From UBA1738 sp045658645 (GTDB taxonomy: Bacteria > Bacillota > Clostridia > UBA1381), in NCBI GenBank assembly GCA_045658645.1, contig JAZOVJ010000069.1:1-7155 (forward strand): DNA of 7,155 nucleotides, in the 5' to 3' direction. Of the stretch, positions 1 to 6,236 are shown piece by piece (the stretch's first letter is position 1; each line of letters begins with the position of its first letter). Made by a program: the position numbers and the translations under genes. The notes under the pieces are model-generated. The model did not search any database. It was not told the DNA's origin and worked only from the letters and a program-made list of their open reading frames with translations.

Positions 1-2061
1 CCAGAATAAGTTTTCTCTAATGTTTTTGAGCGTGTAACGGCTGAGTCTTAAGCTTGATGAGACATCGGTAAGTTTACTGTTTATAAGAACAATATCCGCC
101 GCATCTATTGCAACGTCTGTACCCTGACCGATAGCAATACCTATATTGGCAGATGTCAGAGCAGGTGCATCATTTATTCCGTCACCAACCATTATCACCT
201 TGCCGCGTTTTTTTAGCTCTACAACAGCCTTCGCTTTTTCGTCAGGAAGAAGCTCTGCAACAACTTCGTCCACGCCTGTCTGTAACTTTACTGCCTCTGC
301 GGTACGCTGGTTATCACCGGTCAGCATAACAACGGTAAGACCCATATTTTTAAGCTGACGTATCGCCTCGGCACTGTCGGTTTTAATACTGTCCGAAACG
401 GCGATTATGCCGATGCAGTCGCTGTCTTTTGCAAAGAAAAGCGGTGTTTTGCCGTTTTCAGAAAGCTTTTCAGCCTGATTTTTCAGTGTATCTGATACGG
501 CAACTTTTTTTGAAATAAACTTCAGGTTTCCGCCTGAAATGAACGAGCCGTCTATTGTGGCAACAGCACCATTTCCTGAAAGAGCCTCAAAGTTTTCGGT
601 TTCAAGTGAAGTGATGCCGTTTTCTTCAGCCTTTTTAACAATGGCTTTTGCCAGAGGATGTTCACTTTTTTGTTCAAGAGAATAGGCAAGCTGTATAAAC
701 TCATTATAATCAATGTTTTCAGGGATAATATCGGTAACCACCGGCATACCTTCGGTTATTGTACCGGTTTTGTCAAGCGCTATAAATTTTGCTCTGCCTG
801 TTTCTTCCAAAGCGGCTGCGGTTTTAAACAGGATACCGTTTTTTGCACCAACCCCGCTTGAAACCATAATTGCGACAGGTGTTGCAAGCCCCAAAGCACA
901 AGGACAGCTTATTACGAGTACGGAAATTCCGTGAGTAAGTGCAACGGAAATGGATGCACCTGTAATAAGCCATACAATGAAAGTTAAGGTTGCTATACCG
1001 ATAACTGTTGGAACAAAAATCCCCGACACTTTATCTGCAATTTTTGAAATGGGAGCTTTTGAGCTTGCGGCATCTGAAACCATTTCAATAATCTTTGAAA
1101 GTGTAGTATCCTCTCCAACCTGTGTGGCTTTGCACTTTAAAAACCCTGAAAGGTTAGCGGTTGCAGCAACAACATTGTCGCCTGCTTCCTTGTCAACAGG
1201 TATGGATTCTCCGGTTATAGCCGCTTCGTTTACGGCGGAATGACCCTCTAAAACAACGCCGTCACAAGGGATATTTGAGCCTGGCTTAACAAGGAAAATA
1301 TCTCCGCATTTAAGCTCGGATGCGGGGATTTCGACTTCTGTGCCGTCCCTTATAATCAAAGCCGTATCGGGTGCAAGAGCCATAAGACTTTTTAGTGCAT
1401 TTGTTGTTTTACCCTTTGAGAGTGCCTCTAAAAACTTTCCTACTGTGATAAGCGCCAAAATCATAGCAGCACTTTCAAAGTAAAGCCCGTGTAGAATATG
1501 CCCTGCGTGGTTTGGCTCTGCAGTCATCTGAAACATAAGGAAAATGCTGTATATAAATGACACACCCGAACCAAGTGCCACCAAGGTATCCATATTTGGT
1601 GAGCGTTTTATAATCCCGCGAAATCCGTTTATAAAAAACTTTTTATTGATAAAAAGCACACAAGCCGACAGTATTAATTCCAGAAGTGCAATAGCCATAG
1701 GGTTGTTGCTGAAAAATTCAGGAACGGGAAACCCCCACATAACAGCGCCCATTGAAAAATACATAAGCACTATTAAAAATATGCAGGACAGAATCAATCT
1801 TTTAATAAGTGCTTTTGATTCGTCCTGTGGCATATCGGGGGAATTTTTTTCATCTTTTTTAGCTGACGTTAAGCTTGCACCATAACCGGCATTCTTAACT
1901 GCCAGAATAATTTCGGAATCGGTGGCAGTTCCGTCTACGTTCATAGAATTTGTCAAAAGGTTGACAGAACATTCAGTAACACCTGAAAGCTCTGAAACTG
2001 CCTTTTCCACTCGGGCAGAGCATGCGGCGCAAGACATACCGGTAACGTTAAATCTTCTCAA
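1..2061 (-). CDS. copA: Copper-translocating P1B-type ATPase, C-terminus cut off by window edge
   Basis: A membrane pump that uses ATP to export monovalent copper (or silver) from the cytoplasm. The 687 visible codons carry the whole P-type ATPase order: an N-terminal heavy-metal-associated domain with GMSCAAC (residues 8-14), membrane helices near 86-106, 121-139, 158-177 and 193-212, the actuator motif TGES at 283-286, the metal-binding CPC motif at 386-388 in a helix, the phosphorylated Asp430 in DKTGT, HP at 468-469 (SEHPLA), TGD at 581-583 and GDGIND at 626-631. The last visible residues, NLFW, begin the seventh helix. The YN and MxxSS metal-site motifs that would confirm Cu(I) over Zn/Cd lie outside; the CPC motif and overall similarity favour copper. 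The start is TTG at 2061, chosen because GAGGTGA (2067-2073) sits five bases upstream and the frame leads straight into the metal-binding domain. It follows rlmH on the same strand after a small hairpin. A His-containing loop (H185, H188, H191) precedes the fourth helix. Confidence 0.93.
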   Translation of the reverse strand, partial: MRRFNVTGMSCAACSARVEKAVSELSGVTECSVNLLTNSMNVDGTATDSEIILAVKNAGYGASLTSAKKDEKNSPDMPQDESKALIKRLILSCIFLIVLMYFSMGAVMWGFPVPEFFSNNPMAIALLELILSACVLFINKKFFINGFRGIIKRSPNMDTLVALGSGVSFIYSIFLMFQMTAEPNHAGHILHGLYFESAAMILALITVGKFLEALSKGKTTNALKSLMALAPDTALIIRDGTEVEIPASELKCGDIFLVKPGSNIPCDGVVLEGHSAVNEAAITGESIPVDKEAGDNVVAATANLSGFLKCKATQVGEDTTLSKIIEMVSDAASSKAPISKIADKVSGIFVPTVIGIATLTFIVWLITGASISVALTHGISVLVISCPCALGLATPVAIMVSSGVGAKNGILFKTAAALEETGRAKFIALDKTGTITEGMPVVTDIIPENIDYNEFIQLAYSLEQKSEHPLAKAIVKKAEENGITSLETENFEALSGNGAVATIDGSFISGGNLKFISKKVAVSDTLKNQAEKLSENGKTPLFFAKDSDCIGIIAVSDSIKTDSAEAIRQLKNMGLTVVMLTGDNQRTAEAVKLQTGVDEVVAELLPDEKAKAVVELKKRGKVIMVGDGINDAPALTSANIGIAIGQGTDVAIDAADIVLINSKLTDVSSSLRLSRYTLKNIRENLFW

Positions 2062-2066
2062 TAATA

Positions 2067-2073
2067 TCACCTC
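2067..2073 (-). promoter_or_regulatory. Ribosome binding site deciding the copA TTG start
   Basis: On the minus strand the bases read GAGGTGA, five bases before TTG at 2061. There is no in-frame ATG before codon 9 (the Met of GMSCAAC), and starting there would destroy the metal-binding domain. The in-frame GTG within the SD itself would leave no spacing, so TTG is the best start. Confidence 0.7.
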
Positions 2074-2085
2074 GCAGTTGTGCTT

Positions 2086-2108
2086 AAAACTCCGGAAAAT
2101 GCCGGAGT
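2086..2108 (-). terminator. Probable weak intrinsic terminator after rlmH
   Basis: Read on the minus strand, ACTCCGG - CATTTT - CCGGAGT forms a 7-bp stem with a six-base loop, followed by only four T residues and then AAG. It begins five bases after the rlmH stop and ends shortly before the copA SD. The short T-run suggests partial rather than full termination, so copA could be fed by read-through. On the plus strand no T-run follows, so it is unlikely to work in that direction. Confidence 0.55.
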
Positions 2109-2113
2109 AAATA

Positions 2114-2590
2114 TTATTTATGATAGTTTTCGTTTGCTAAAATTTTAAAGCTTCTGTAAATCTGTTCTAAAAGAACTACTCGCATAAGCTGATGGGGAAG
2201 TGTGATTTTGCCAAAGCTTAAACGAAGCCCAGAAAGCTCTTTTACCTTATTGTGAAGCCCCAAAGACCCGCCAATAATGAAAGTCAGATGGCTATGCTCC
2301 ATTGACAGATATTTAATCTTGTCGGCAAGTTGTGGGCTTGAAAGCTGGTCACCCTCAATGCAGAGAGTTACAACATAGCTGTTTTTCGGAATTTTTGAAA
2401 GAATTGCTTCGGCTTCCTTTTCCAAAACCATATCACATTCTTTTTGCGATGCATTCTCGGGAATTTTTTCGTCACGTACTTCAACCACAGATGTCTTTGC
2501 AAAACGTGACAGACGCTTTAAATATTCCGATATGGCATCGGTGAAAAACTTTTCTTTTATTTTTCCTACGCAAACTACAGTAATATTCAT
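2114..2590 (-). CDS. rlmH: 23S rRNA (pseudouridine1915-N3)-methyltransferase RlmH
   Basis: Cytoplasmic SPOUT-class methyltransferase that uses S-adenosylmethionine to methylate N3 of pseudouridine 1915 in helix 69 of 23S rRNA (family knowledge: E. coli YbeA, S. aureus OrfX). The 158-residue length is typical. Visible signatures are the N-terminal MNITVVCVGKIKEKF, the SAM-binding knot segment FIIGGSLGL at 105-112, and the highly conserved C-terminal block LPHQLMR (131-137), LLEQIYRSFKI (140-150) and the closing YHK. The ATG start overlaps the stop of the upstream hydrolase gene as ATGA, which suggests translational coupling; an AGGTG lies about a dozen bases upstream inside that gene. It is the third gene of the murA transcription unit, and a short hairpin follows its stop. 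Nothing is truncated or unusual. Confidence 0.96.
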   Translation of the reverse strand: MNITVVCVGKIKEKFFTDAISEYLKRLSRFAKTSVVEVRDEKIPENASQKECDMVLEKEAEAILSKIPKNSYVVTLCIEGDQLSSPQLADKIKYLSMEHSHLTFIIGGSLGLHNKVKELSGLRLSFGKITLPHQLMRVVLLEQIYRSFKILANENYHK

Positions 2591-3360
2591 CTAAAGCATG
2601 ACACCTCAAATCTTGCTGCAACGGAAAGAGTTGCATCTTTATCTAAAATAACGCCATTTTCCTCTAAATACTGCTTTGCTGTTGTATATGCTGCGGTTGG
2701 CGTATTGTTTTCATTTGACAAGTGACCAAGCATAATGTGTTTTGTGCCTGATTTTATAAGCTCAAAAACGGCTTTTGATGCGTCCGTGTTCGATAAATGC
2801 CCAACGTCACTTAAAATACGGCGTTTTAAAACAGCAGGGTATCGTCCGTTTTTCAGCATATCAACATCGTGATTTGATTCCAACAAAACCGCAAGGCTTC
2901 CTGATAAATGATTAAGAACATTATCATTCATCCTGCCAATGTCGGTGGCAAGGGACAGCTTTTTTTCACCAAGAAAAAAATTGTACCCGACAGGGTCTTG
3001 AGCATCGTGCGGAATAGAAAAAGGACGCACTCCTATAGTACCAATTTCAAAATCAATATCGGGAGTAATATATTTGATATTACTGCTATCAATTTTGCCA
3101 AGGTCCATATATTCGTGTGTCTTTAAAGTAGCAAAAACAGGCAGGTTATATTTTCTTGAAACAATACCTGCGCCTTTTATATGGTCGCTATGCTCATGGG
3201 TTATGAGCATAGCGGAAATGTCATTAGGATTAACCTTTGCCTTTAAAAGTGCCTCTTCAAGCTTTTTTGCAGAAAGTCCGCAATCGATTAAGAGAGTGGT
3301 CTTCCCGTCAGAAATAAGTGAACAGTTGCCTGAAGAACCGCTTACCAGGGATAAAAACAT
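2587..3360 (-). CDS. walJ: MBL-fold metallo-hydrolase, WalJ/YycJ family
   Basis: A 257-residue single-domain metallo-beta-lactamase-fold enzyme, cytoplasmic (no signal peptide). The start MFLSLVSGSSGNCSLI is the usual opening of the YycJ/WalJ family. Metal ligands are visible as the HxHxDH motif in THEHSDH (His55, His57, Asp59, His60), with further candidates His118, Asp140, His188 in DVGHLSN and His213 in LGHLSNEN. Family members are thought to be phosphodiesterases or nucleases acting on DNA, and in Bacilli the gene sits in the walRK operon; the exact substrate here is not shown by the sequence. I chose ATG at 3360, not the upstream edge of the open frame at 3501, because AAGGTGA (3365-3371) lies four bases before it and the 47 extra codons run antisense-free through murA coding sequence in another frame. 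Ten bases separate it from the murA stop, and its TGA overlaps the rlmH ATG. Confidence 0.9.
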   Translation of the reverse strand: MFLSLVSGSSGNCSLISDGKTTLLIDCGLSAKKLEEALLKAKVNPNDISAMLITHEHSDHIKGAGIVSRKYNLPVFATLKTHEYMDLGKIDSSNIKYITPDIDFEIGTIGVRPFSIPHDAQDPVGYNFFLGEKKLSLATDIGRMNDNVLNHLSGSLAVLLESNHDVDMLKNGRYPAVLKRRILSDVGHLSNTDASKAVFELIKSGTKHIMLGHLSNENNTPTAAYTTAKQYLEENGVILDKDATLSVAARFEVSCFR

Positions 3361-3364
3361 AAAT

Positions 3365-3371
3365 TCACCTT
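3365..3371 (-). promoter_or_regulatory. Ribosome binding site fixing the walJ-like start
   Basis: AAGGTGA on the minus strand, four bases before ATG at 3360. Its first base overlaps the last base of the murA TAA stop (3371-3373). This places the real start 47 codons inside the longest open frame and matches the family N-terminus. Confidence 0.75.
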
Positions 3372-4639
3372 TATTCTGTGTATAGAACTCGTTTGATATA
3401 TCCGCCAAGCGCTGCAAACTTTTCCTCAAAATTTTCATAGCCACGGTCGATGTGGTGGATATCAACGATTTCGGTTGTGCCGTCTGCCATAAGTCCTGCA
3501 ATTATCATCGCCGCACCACCTCTTAAGTCAGTTGCGTGAACGGTTGTACCCATCAGGTGGTCAACGCCGTTTATAATTGCAAGCTTACCCTCAACAGTAA
3601 TGTCCGCACCCATTCGCTTAAGCTCGCCAACGTAGCGGAAACGGTCGTCCCACACGCCTTCGCGTGCCGTGCTTGTTCCTGCAACAGTTGAAAGATATGT
3701 AACAAGCTGAGGCTGCATATCCGTAGGATAGCCGGGGTATGGAAGAGCGATAAAGTTTATCTTCTTAAGCTTCTTTCTGTTATCAACATAAACACGAACG
3801 CTGTCGTCAAATTCTTCAACGCAAATACCTGACTCAATAAGCTTTGCACTTATGCATTCCAAGTGCCTTGGGATTACGTTTTCGATAGTAACATCGCCGC
3901 GGGTTGCCGCTGCTGCAATCATAAATGTACCTGCTTCAATCTGGTCAGGGATTATAGAGTGAACACCGCCGTGCAGCTTCTCGACACCTGTAATCTTAAT
4001 AGTATCGGTACCTGCACCTCGGATTTTCGCACCCATTGCATTCAGGAAGTTTGCAAGGTCAACTATGTGTGGCTCTTTTGCCGCATTTTCCAAAACGGAA
4101 ACGCCTTTTGCACAAACTGCTGCAAGCATAACATTAACAGTTGCACCAACAGAGGTTACGTCAAAATAAACGTGGGCACCAATAAGCTCGTCCGCCTCTG
4201 CCTCAACTTTAGCGTAACGTACAGCACATTCCGCACCAAGCGCCTCAAAGCCTTTGATGTGCTGGTCAATCGGTCTTGTTCCAAAATCACAACCGCCGGG
4301 GCAGGGAACTACACATTTTCTGAAGCGTCCTAAAAGCGCACCCATAAGGTATGATGAACCACGCATTTTTCTTGCAAGAACATCGTTTGGCTCATGTGAG
4401 TTGATGCCTGTGCAGTCAATTACAACAGTATTCTTGTCGATCACATCAACGCTTGCACCCAAATCACGAAGTATGTCTAAAAACAAGGTAACGTCTTTTA
4501 TGTCAGGAAGATTTTCAAGTCTGCACTTGTCATTTATCAATATACAGGCAGGGATAATAGCAACGGCGGCATTTTTTGCGCCGGAAATAGAAATTCTGCC
4601 CCTTAAAGGATTACCGCCTTTTATAAGCAATTTCTCCAC
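3371..4639 (-). CDS. murA: UDP-N-acetylglucosamine 1-carboxyvinyltransferase MurA
   Basis: Transfers enolpyruvate from phosphoenolpyruvate to UDP-GlcNAc, the first committed step of peptidoglycan precursor synthesis in the cytoplasm. The 422-residue length fits the family. Visible residues are Lys22-Asn23 in SGAKNAA (UDP-GlcNAc binding), the mobile loop PGGCDFGTRP with catalytic Cys117 (so the fosfomycin-sensitive Cys form, not the Asp variant), Arg122, Asp307 in YPGYPTDMQPQ (the general base), and Arg399 in HIDRGYENF. The start is GTG at 4639, with AAGGAG (4649-4654) nine bases upstream and the family opening MEKLLIKGGNPLRG. Firmicutes often hold two paralogues (MurA1/MurA2, also called MurZ); which one this is cannot be decided here. 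It is first in a unit with the walJ-like gene and rlmH, behind its own promoter. Confidence 0.96.
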   Translation of the reverse strand: MEKLLIKGGNPLRGRISISGAKNAAVAIIPACILINDKCRLENLPDIKDVTLFLDILRDLGASVDVIDKNTVVIDCTGINSHEPNDVLARKMRGSSYLMGALLGRFRKCVVPCPGGCDFGTRPIDQHIKGFEALGAECAVRYAKVEAEADELIGAHVYFDVTSVGATVNVMLAAVCAKGVSVLENAAKEPHIVDLANFLNAMGAKIRGAGTDTIKITGVEKLHGGVHSIIPDQIEAGTFMIAAAATRGDVTIENVIPRHLECISAKLIESGICVEEFDDSVRVYVDNRKKLKKINFIALPYPGYPTDMQPQLVTYLSTVAGTSTAREGVWDDRFRYVGELKRMGADITVEGKLAIINGVDHLMGTTVHATDLRGGAAMIIAGLMADGTTEIVDIHHIDRGYENFEEKFAALGGYIKRVLYTE

Positions 4640-4724
4640 AATTTCACTCTCCTTGGCTATTGTAATATAGGAATATGTGCATAATTTTGCAACACAAAAA
4701 AACCGAATTTAATTTCTATAATAC

Positions 4725-4753
4725 AGTATAACATAAATCTTTTAAAAAAGCAA
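4725..4753 (-). promoter_or_regulatory. Predicted sigma-A promoter of murA unit
   Basis: On the minus strand, -35 TTGCTT (4748-4753), a 17-base spacer and -10 TATACT (4725-4730). Transcription should begin near 4718 and give a leader of about 80 bases before the GTG. It lies just beyond the rpmB terminator, so murA appears to start independently of rpmB. Confidence 0.65.
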
Positions 4754-4769
4754 AAGAAATATTGAAATT

Positions 4770-4785
4770 TTGCAAATTTTTGCAA
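4770..4785. repeat. Inverted repeat upstream of the murA promoter
   Basis: TTGCAAA-TT-TTTGCAA is a perfect 7-bp dyad with a two-base centre, lying about 16 bases upstream of the murA -35 and next to the T-run of the rpmB terminator. TTTTGCAA also occurs as direct repeats starting at 4768 and 4778, one helical turn apart, and once more in the murA leader at 4685-4692. It could be a regulator site or just AT-rich sequence. Confidence 0.35.
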
Positions 4786-4786
4786 G

Positions 4787-4814
4787 AAAAAAACAGAGGA
4801 ATAAAATTCCTCTG
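4787..4814 (-). terminator. Intrinsic terminator of rpmB
   Basis: Read on the minus strand, CAGAGGAAT - TTT - ATTCCTCTG forms a 9-bp stem (4794-4814) followed by seven T residues (4787-4793). It begins 16 bases after the rpmB TGA. A textbook intrinsic terminator, active leftward only. Confidence 0.9.
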
Positions 4815-4830
4815 CCAGATCCTTACAAAA

Positions 4831-5019
4831 TCAAACTGCGCGTGTTACCTTTCCTGAACGCAGACAACGGGTACAAACATTAACAGACTTTGTGTTTCCG
4901 TTTACAACGGCTCTTACCTTTTTAATGTTAGCTTTCCAAGTTCTGTTTGATCTTCTGTGTGAGTGGCTGACCTTAATACCGAAAGATACGCCTTTTCCGC
5001 AGATATCACATTTTGCCAT
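4831..5019 (-). CDS. rpmB: 50S ribosomal protein L28 (zinc-binding form)
   Basis: Small basic protein of the large ribosomal subunit, 62 residues, the normal length for the short Gram-positive type. It opens MAKCDICGKG and has two CxxC pairs (Cys4/Cys7 and Cys49/Cys52 in VCTRC), the zinc-ribbon 'C+' form of L28; several Firmicutes also carry a zinc-free paralogue used under zinc limitation, which is not in this window. The conserved core includes KVSHSHRRSNRTWKAN (16-31). The ATG is preceded by GGAGGTG (5028-5034) at eight bases. It is monocistronic, with its own promoter at 5063-5091 and terminator at 4787-4814. Confidence 0.97.
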   Translation of the reverse strand: MAKCDICGKGVSFGIKVSHSHRRSNRTWKANIKKVRAVVNGNTKSVNVCTRCLRSGKVTRAV

Positions 5020-5062
5020 TTTCTGAGCACCTCCAATTCATTTGCATTATCAAAACATTAGT

Positions 5063-5091
5063 ATTCTACCACAAATTTTTAAAGAATGCAA
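5063..5091 (-). promoter_or_regulatory. Predicted sigma-A promoter of rpmB
   Basis: On the minus strand, -35 TTGCAT (5086-5091), a 17-base spacer and -10 TAGAAT (5063-5068) with a TGG just before it, giving an extended -10 (TGN). The expected start near 5056 leaves a leader of about 36 bases that includes the strong SD. Confidence 0.7.
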
Positions 5092-5152
5092 GCGTTTTTG
5101 TAAATTTTTTTAAAATAATTGAATATACGGTTGATTTTTTTTGAAAAAAGGT

Positions 5153-5162
5153 CAAATATTTG
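5153..5162. repeat. Palindrome upstream of the hprK promoter
   Basis: CAAATATTTG is a perfect 10-bp palindrome that ends ten bases before the hprK -35. It fits CAAA-NN-TTTG, as does CAAATTTTTG at 4773-4782 upstream of murA. The surrounding region is very AT-rich, so chance is a real possibility. Confidence 0.3.
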
Positions 5163-5172
5163 TTAAATTTAA

Positions 5173-5201
5173 TTGAAATTATATAGGTTTTGGTATATAA
5201 T
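5173..5201 (+). promoter_or_regulatory. Predicted sigma-A promoter of hprK-murB-rapZ
   Basis: -35 TTGAAA (5173-5178), a spacer of exactly 17 bases and a perfect -10 TATAAT (5196-5201). Transcription should start near 5208, giving a leader of about 63 bases before the hprK ATG. It is divergent from the rpmB promoter, with roughly 80 AT-rich bases between the two -35 boxes. Confidence 0.75.
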
Positions 5202-5209
5202 AAAAATGT

Positions 5210-5217
5210 ATACGTAT
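5210..5217. repeat. ATACGTAT palindrome at the hprK transcription start
   Basis: An 8-bp perfect palindrome just after the -10 box, at about +3 to +10 of the predicted transcript. The position would suit a repressor. The surrounding TGTATACGTATGACCA has the TG and central CG of a CcpA cre site, but the closing CA is out of register, so I do not call it a cre site. Confidence 0.25.
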
Positions 5218-5269
5218 GACCAAAAATAAGGCGGGCGAGAGCTTGGCACAAGTTAAGGAAGGGTTTTAA
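5216..5269 (+). CDS. Possible 17-residue leader peptide ahead of hprK
   Basis: An ATG eight bases after the predicted start of transcription opens the frame MTKNKAGESLAQVKEGF and ends at TAA (5267-5269), one base before the hprK ATG. It fills almost the entire leader, and the hprK SD (AAGGAAGGG, 5255-5263) lies inside it. Its base composition is visibly richer in G+C than the intergenic sequence around it, and the residues look protein-like. Against it, there is no SD before its ATG; with the predicted start site it would have to be translated almost leaderless. I do not recognise the peptide. It could be a chance frame over a structured leader, or the remnant of the end of an older gene. Confidence 0.25.
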   Translation: MTKNKAGESLAQVKEGF

Positions 5270-5270
5270 A

Positions 5271-6212
5271 ATGAAAGAAATGAATTTTAAAATACATCTT
5301 ACAAAGGTAATAGACGAATTTTCACTGGAAAAAATTCACGCATCAACCGATATTGATAAAGTGATGATAGACACTCCGGAAATCAACAGACCGGCACTTC
5401 AGATTGCAGGATTTTATGACTATTTTGACCCGAAGCGTCTTCAGGTTATCGGAAAGGTTGAGCTTACCTATCTTGAGCAGTTTGCAAGGGATAAAAGATA
5501 TGAGCTTATGGAAGAGCTTTTCAAAAGAAAGGTTCCTGCAATAATTCTTACCCGTAATATGCACATACTTCCGGAAATGGTTGAACTTGCCCAGAAGTAT
5601 GACGTGACTCTTCTTCGCACAGAGGAGAGTACATCGAGCATAATGAGTGCTATGATAAGCTACTTAAATGTTCAGCTTGCGCCGAGAAGAACACGTCACG
5701 GCGTTTTGGTTGAAGTATACGGTGAAGGCGTTTTGATTATGGGCGAAAGCGGTGTTGGTAAAAGCGAAACTGCAATCGAACTTTTAAAAAGAGGTCACCG
5801 CCTTGTTGCAGACGATGCCGTTGAGATAAAAAGAGTATCGTCACGTACTCTTGTAGGCTCATCGCCTGATATTATCCGTCACTTTGTTGAACTTCGGGGC
5901 ATCGGTATTGTTGACGTTAAGGAAATTTTTGGTATGGGTGCTGTAAAGGATACCGAAAGCATCAATATGATAATTCATTTAGAGCCTTGGGTTGAGGGAA
6001 AACAGTATGACAGACTTGGAATGCTTGATGAATATACCAACATTATGGGTATTAATATTCCGTCCCTTACAATTCCTGTAAAACCGGGCAGAAACCTTGC
6101 AATTATTATAGAGGTTGCATCTATGAACAACCGTCAGAAGCGTATGGGATATAACGCTGCGGTTGAACTGAATAACAGACTTATGCGTGAAATGAATAAA
6201 ATGACCGATTAA
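5271..6212 (+). CDS. hprK: HPr kinase/phosphorylase HprK
   Basis: Bifunctional cytoplasmic enzyme that phosphorylates HPr of the sugar phosphotransferase system on Ser46 using ATP or pyrophosphate, and removes that phosphate by phosphorolysis. It is the sensor step of carbon catabolite control in Firmicutes. The 313-residue length is typical. The N-terminal domain spans roughly 1-130, and the catalytic domain has His143 (TRHGVLV), the P-loop GESGVGKS at 158-165, the Asp pair 181-182 (VADDAVEI), the family signature ELRGIGIVDV at 207-216 with Arg209, and KPGRN at 271-275. The start at 5271 has AAGGAAGGG seven bases upstream; a second ATG three codons on is less well spaced. It is first in an apparent operon with murB 24 bases downstream. 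A short open frame ends just before it. Confidence 0.96.
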   Translation: MKEMNFKIHLTKVIDEFSLEKIHASTDIDKVMIDTPEINRPALQIAGFYDYFDPKRLQVIGKVELTYLEQFARDKRYELMEELFKRKVPAIILTRNMHILPEMVELAQKYDVTLLRTEESTSSIMSAMISYLNVQLAPRRTRHGVLVEVYGEGVLIMGESGVGKSETAIELLKRGHRLVADDAVEIKRVSSRTLVGSSPDIIRHFVELRGIGIVDVKEIFGMGAVKDTESINMIIHLEPWVEGKQYDRLGMLDEYTNIMGINIPSLTIPVKPGRNLAIIIEVASMNNRQKRMGYNAAVELNNRLMREMNKMTD

Positions 6213-6213
6213 T

Positions 6214-6220
6214 GAAAGGA
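6214..6220 (+). promoter_or_regulatory. Distant ribosome binding site for murB
   Basis: GAAAGGA lies 16 bases before the murB ATG at 6237, longer than the usual 5-10. No other ATG, GTG or TTG is in frame between the upstream stop (6213-6215) and 6237. The ATG at 6212, overlapping the hprK stop, opens only a five-codon frame (MKGRI) that ends at 6229, seven bases before murB. Confidence 0.4.
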
Positions 6221-6236
6221 CGCATTTAAAAATAGT

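Noticed and set aside
146..1885. Several plus-strand open frames of 60-113 codons in the first 2 kb
   Set aside because: They are antisense shadows of the copA-like gene, whose full motif set is read on the minus strand.
2130..2165. Possible copA promoter (TTTAAA - 18 bases - TATCAT) inside the end of rlmH
   Set aside because: Both boxes are weak, the spacer is not ideal and the bases are constrained by the conserved RlmH C-terminus.
3361..3501. N-terminal 47-codon extension of the walJ-like frame
   Set aside because: It overlaps the 3' part of murA in another frame. The family N-terminus and a well-spaced SD place the start at 3360.
3863..4670. Plus-strand open frames of 156 and 138 codons opposite murA
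   Set aside because: Antisense shadows; the minus-strand murA has intact catalytic residues over the whole stretch.
4644..4682. Twelve-residue frame (MHIFLYYNSQGE) in the murA leader on the minus strand, ending just before the GTG
   Set aside because: There is no SD before it, its composition is unremarkable, and any leader ATG is expected to meet a stop within this distance by chance. It resembles the hprK case in position only.
5207..5222. CcpA cre site at the hprK start
   Set aside because: TG and central CG are present, but the closing CA is two bases out of register and an inner conserved A is replaced.
5066..5251. A 61-codon minus-strand open frame across the divergent intergenic region
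   Set aside because: It runs through both predicted promoters, is dominated by AT-rich codons (Lys, Phe, Ile, Tyr) and lacks an SD and any recognisable domain.
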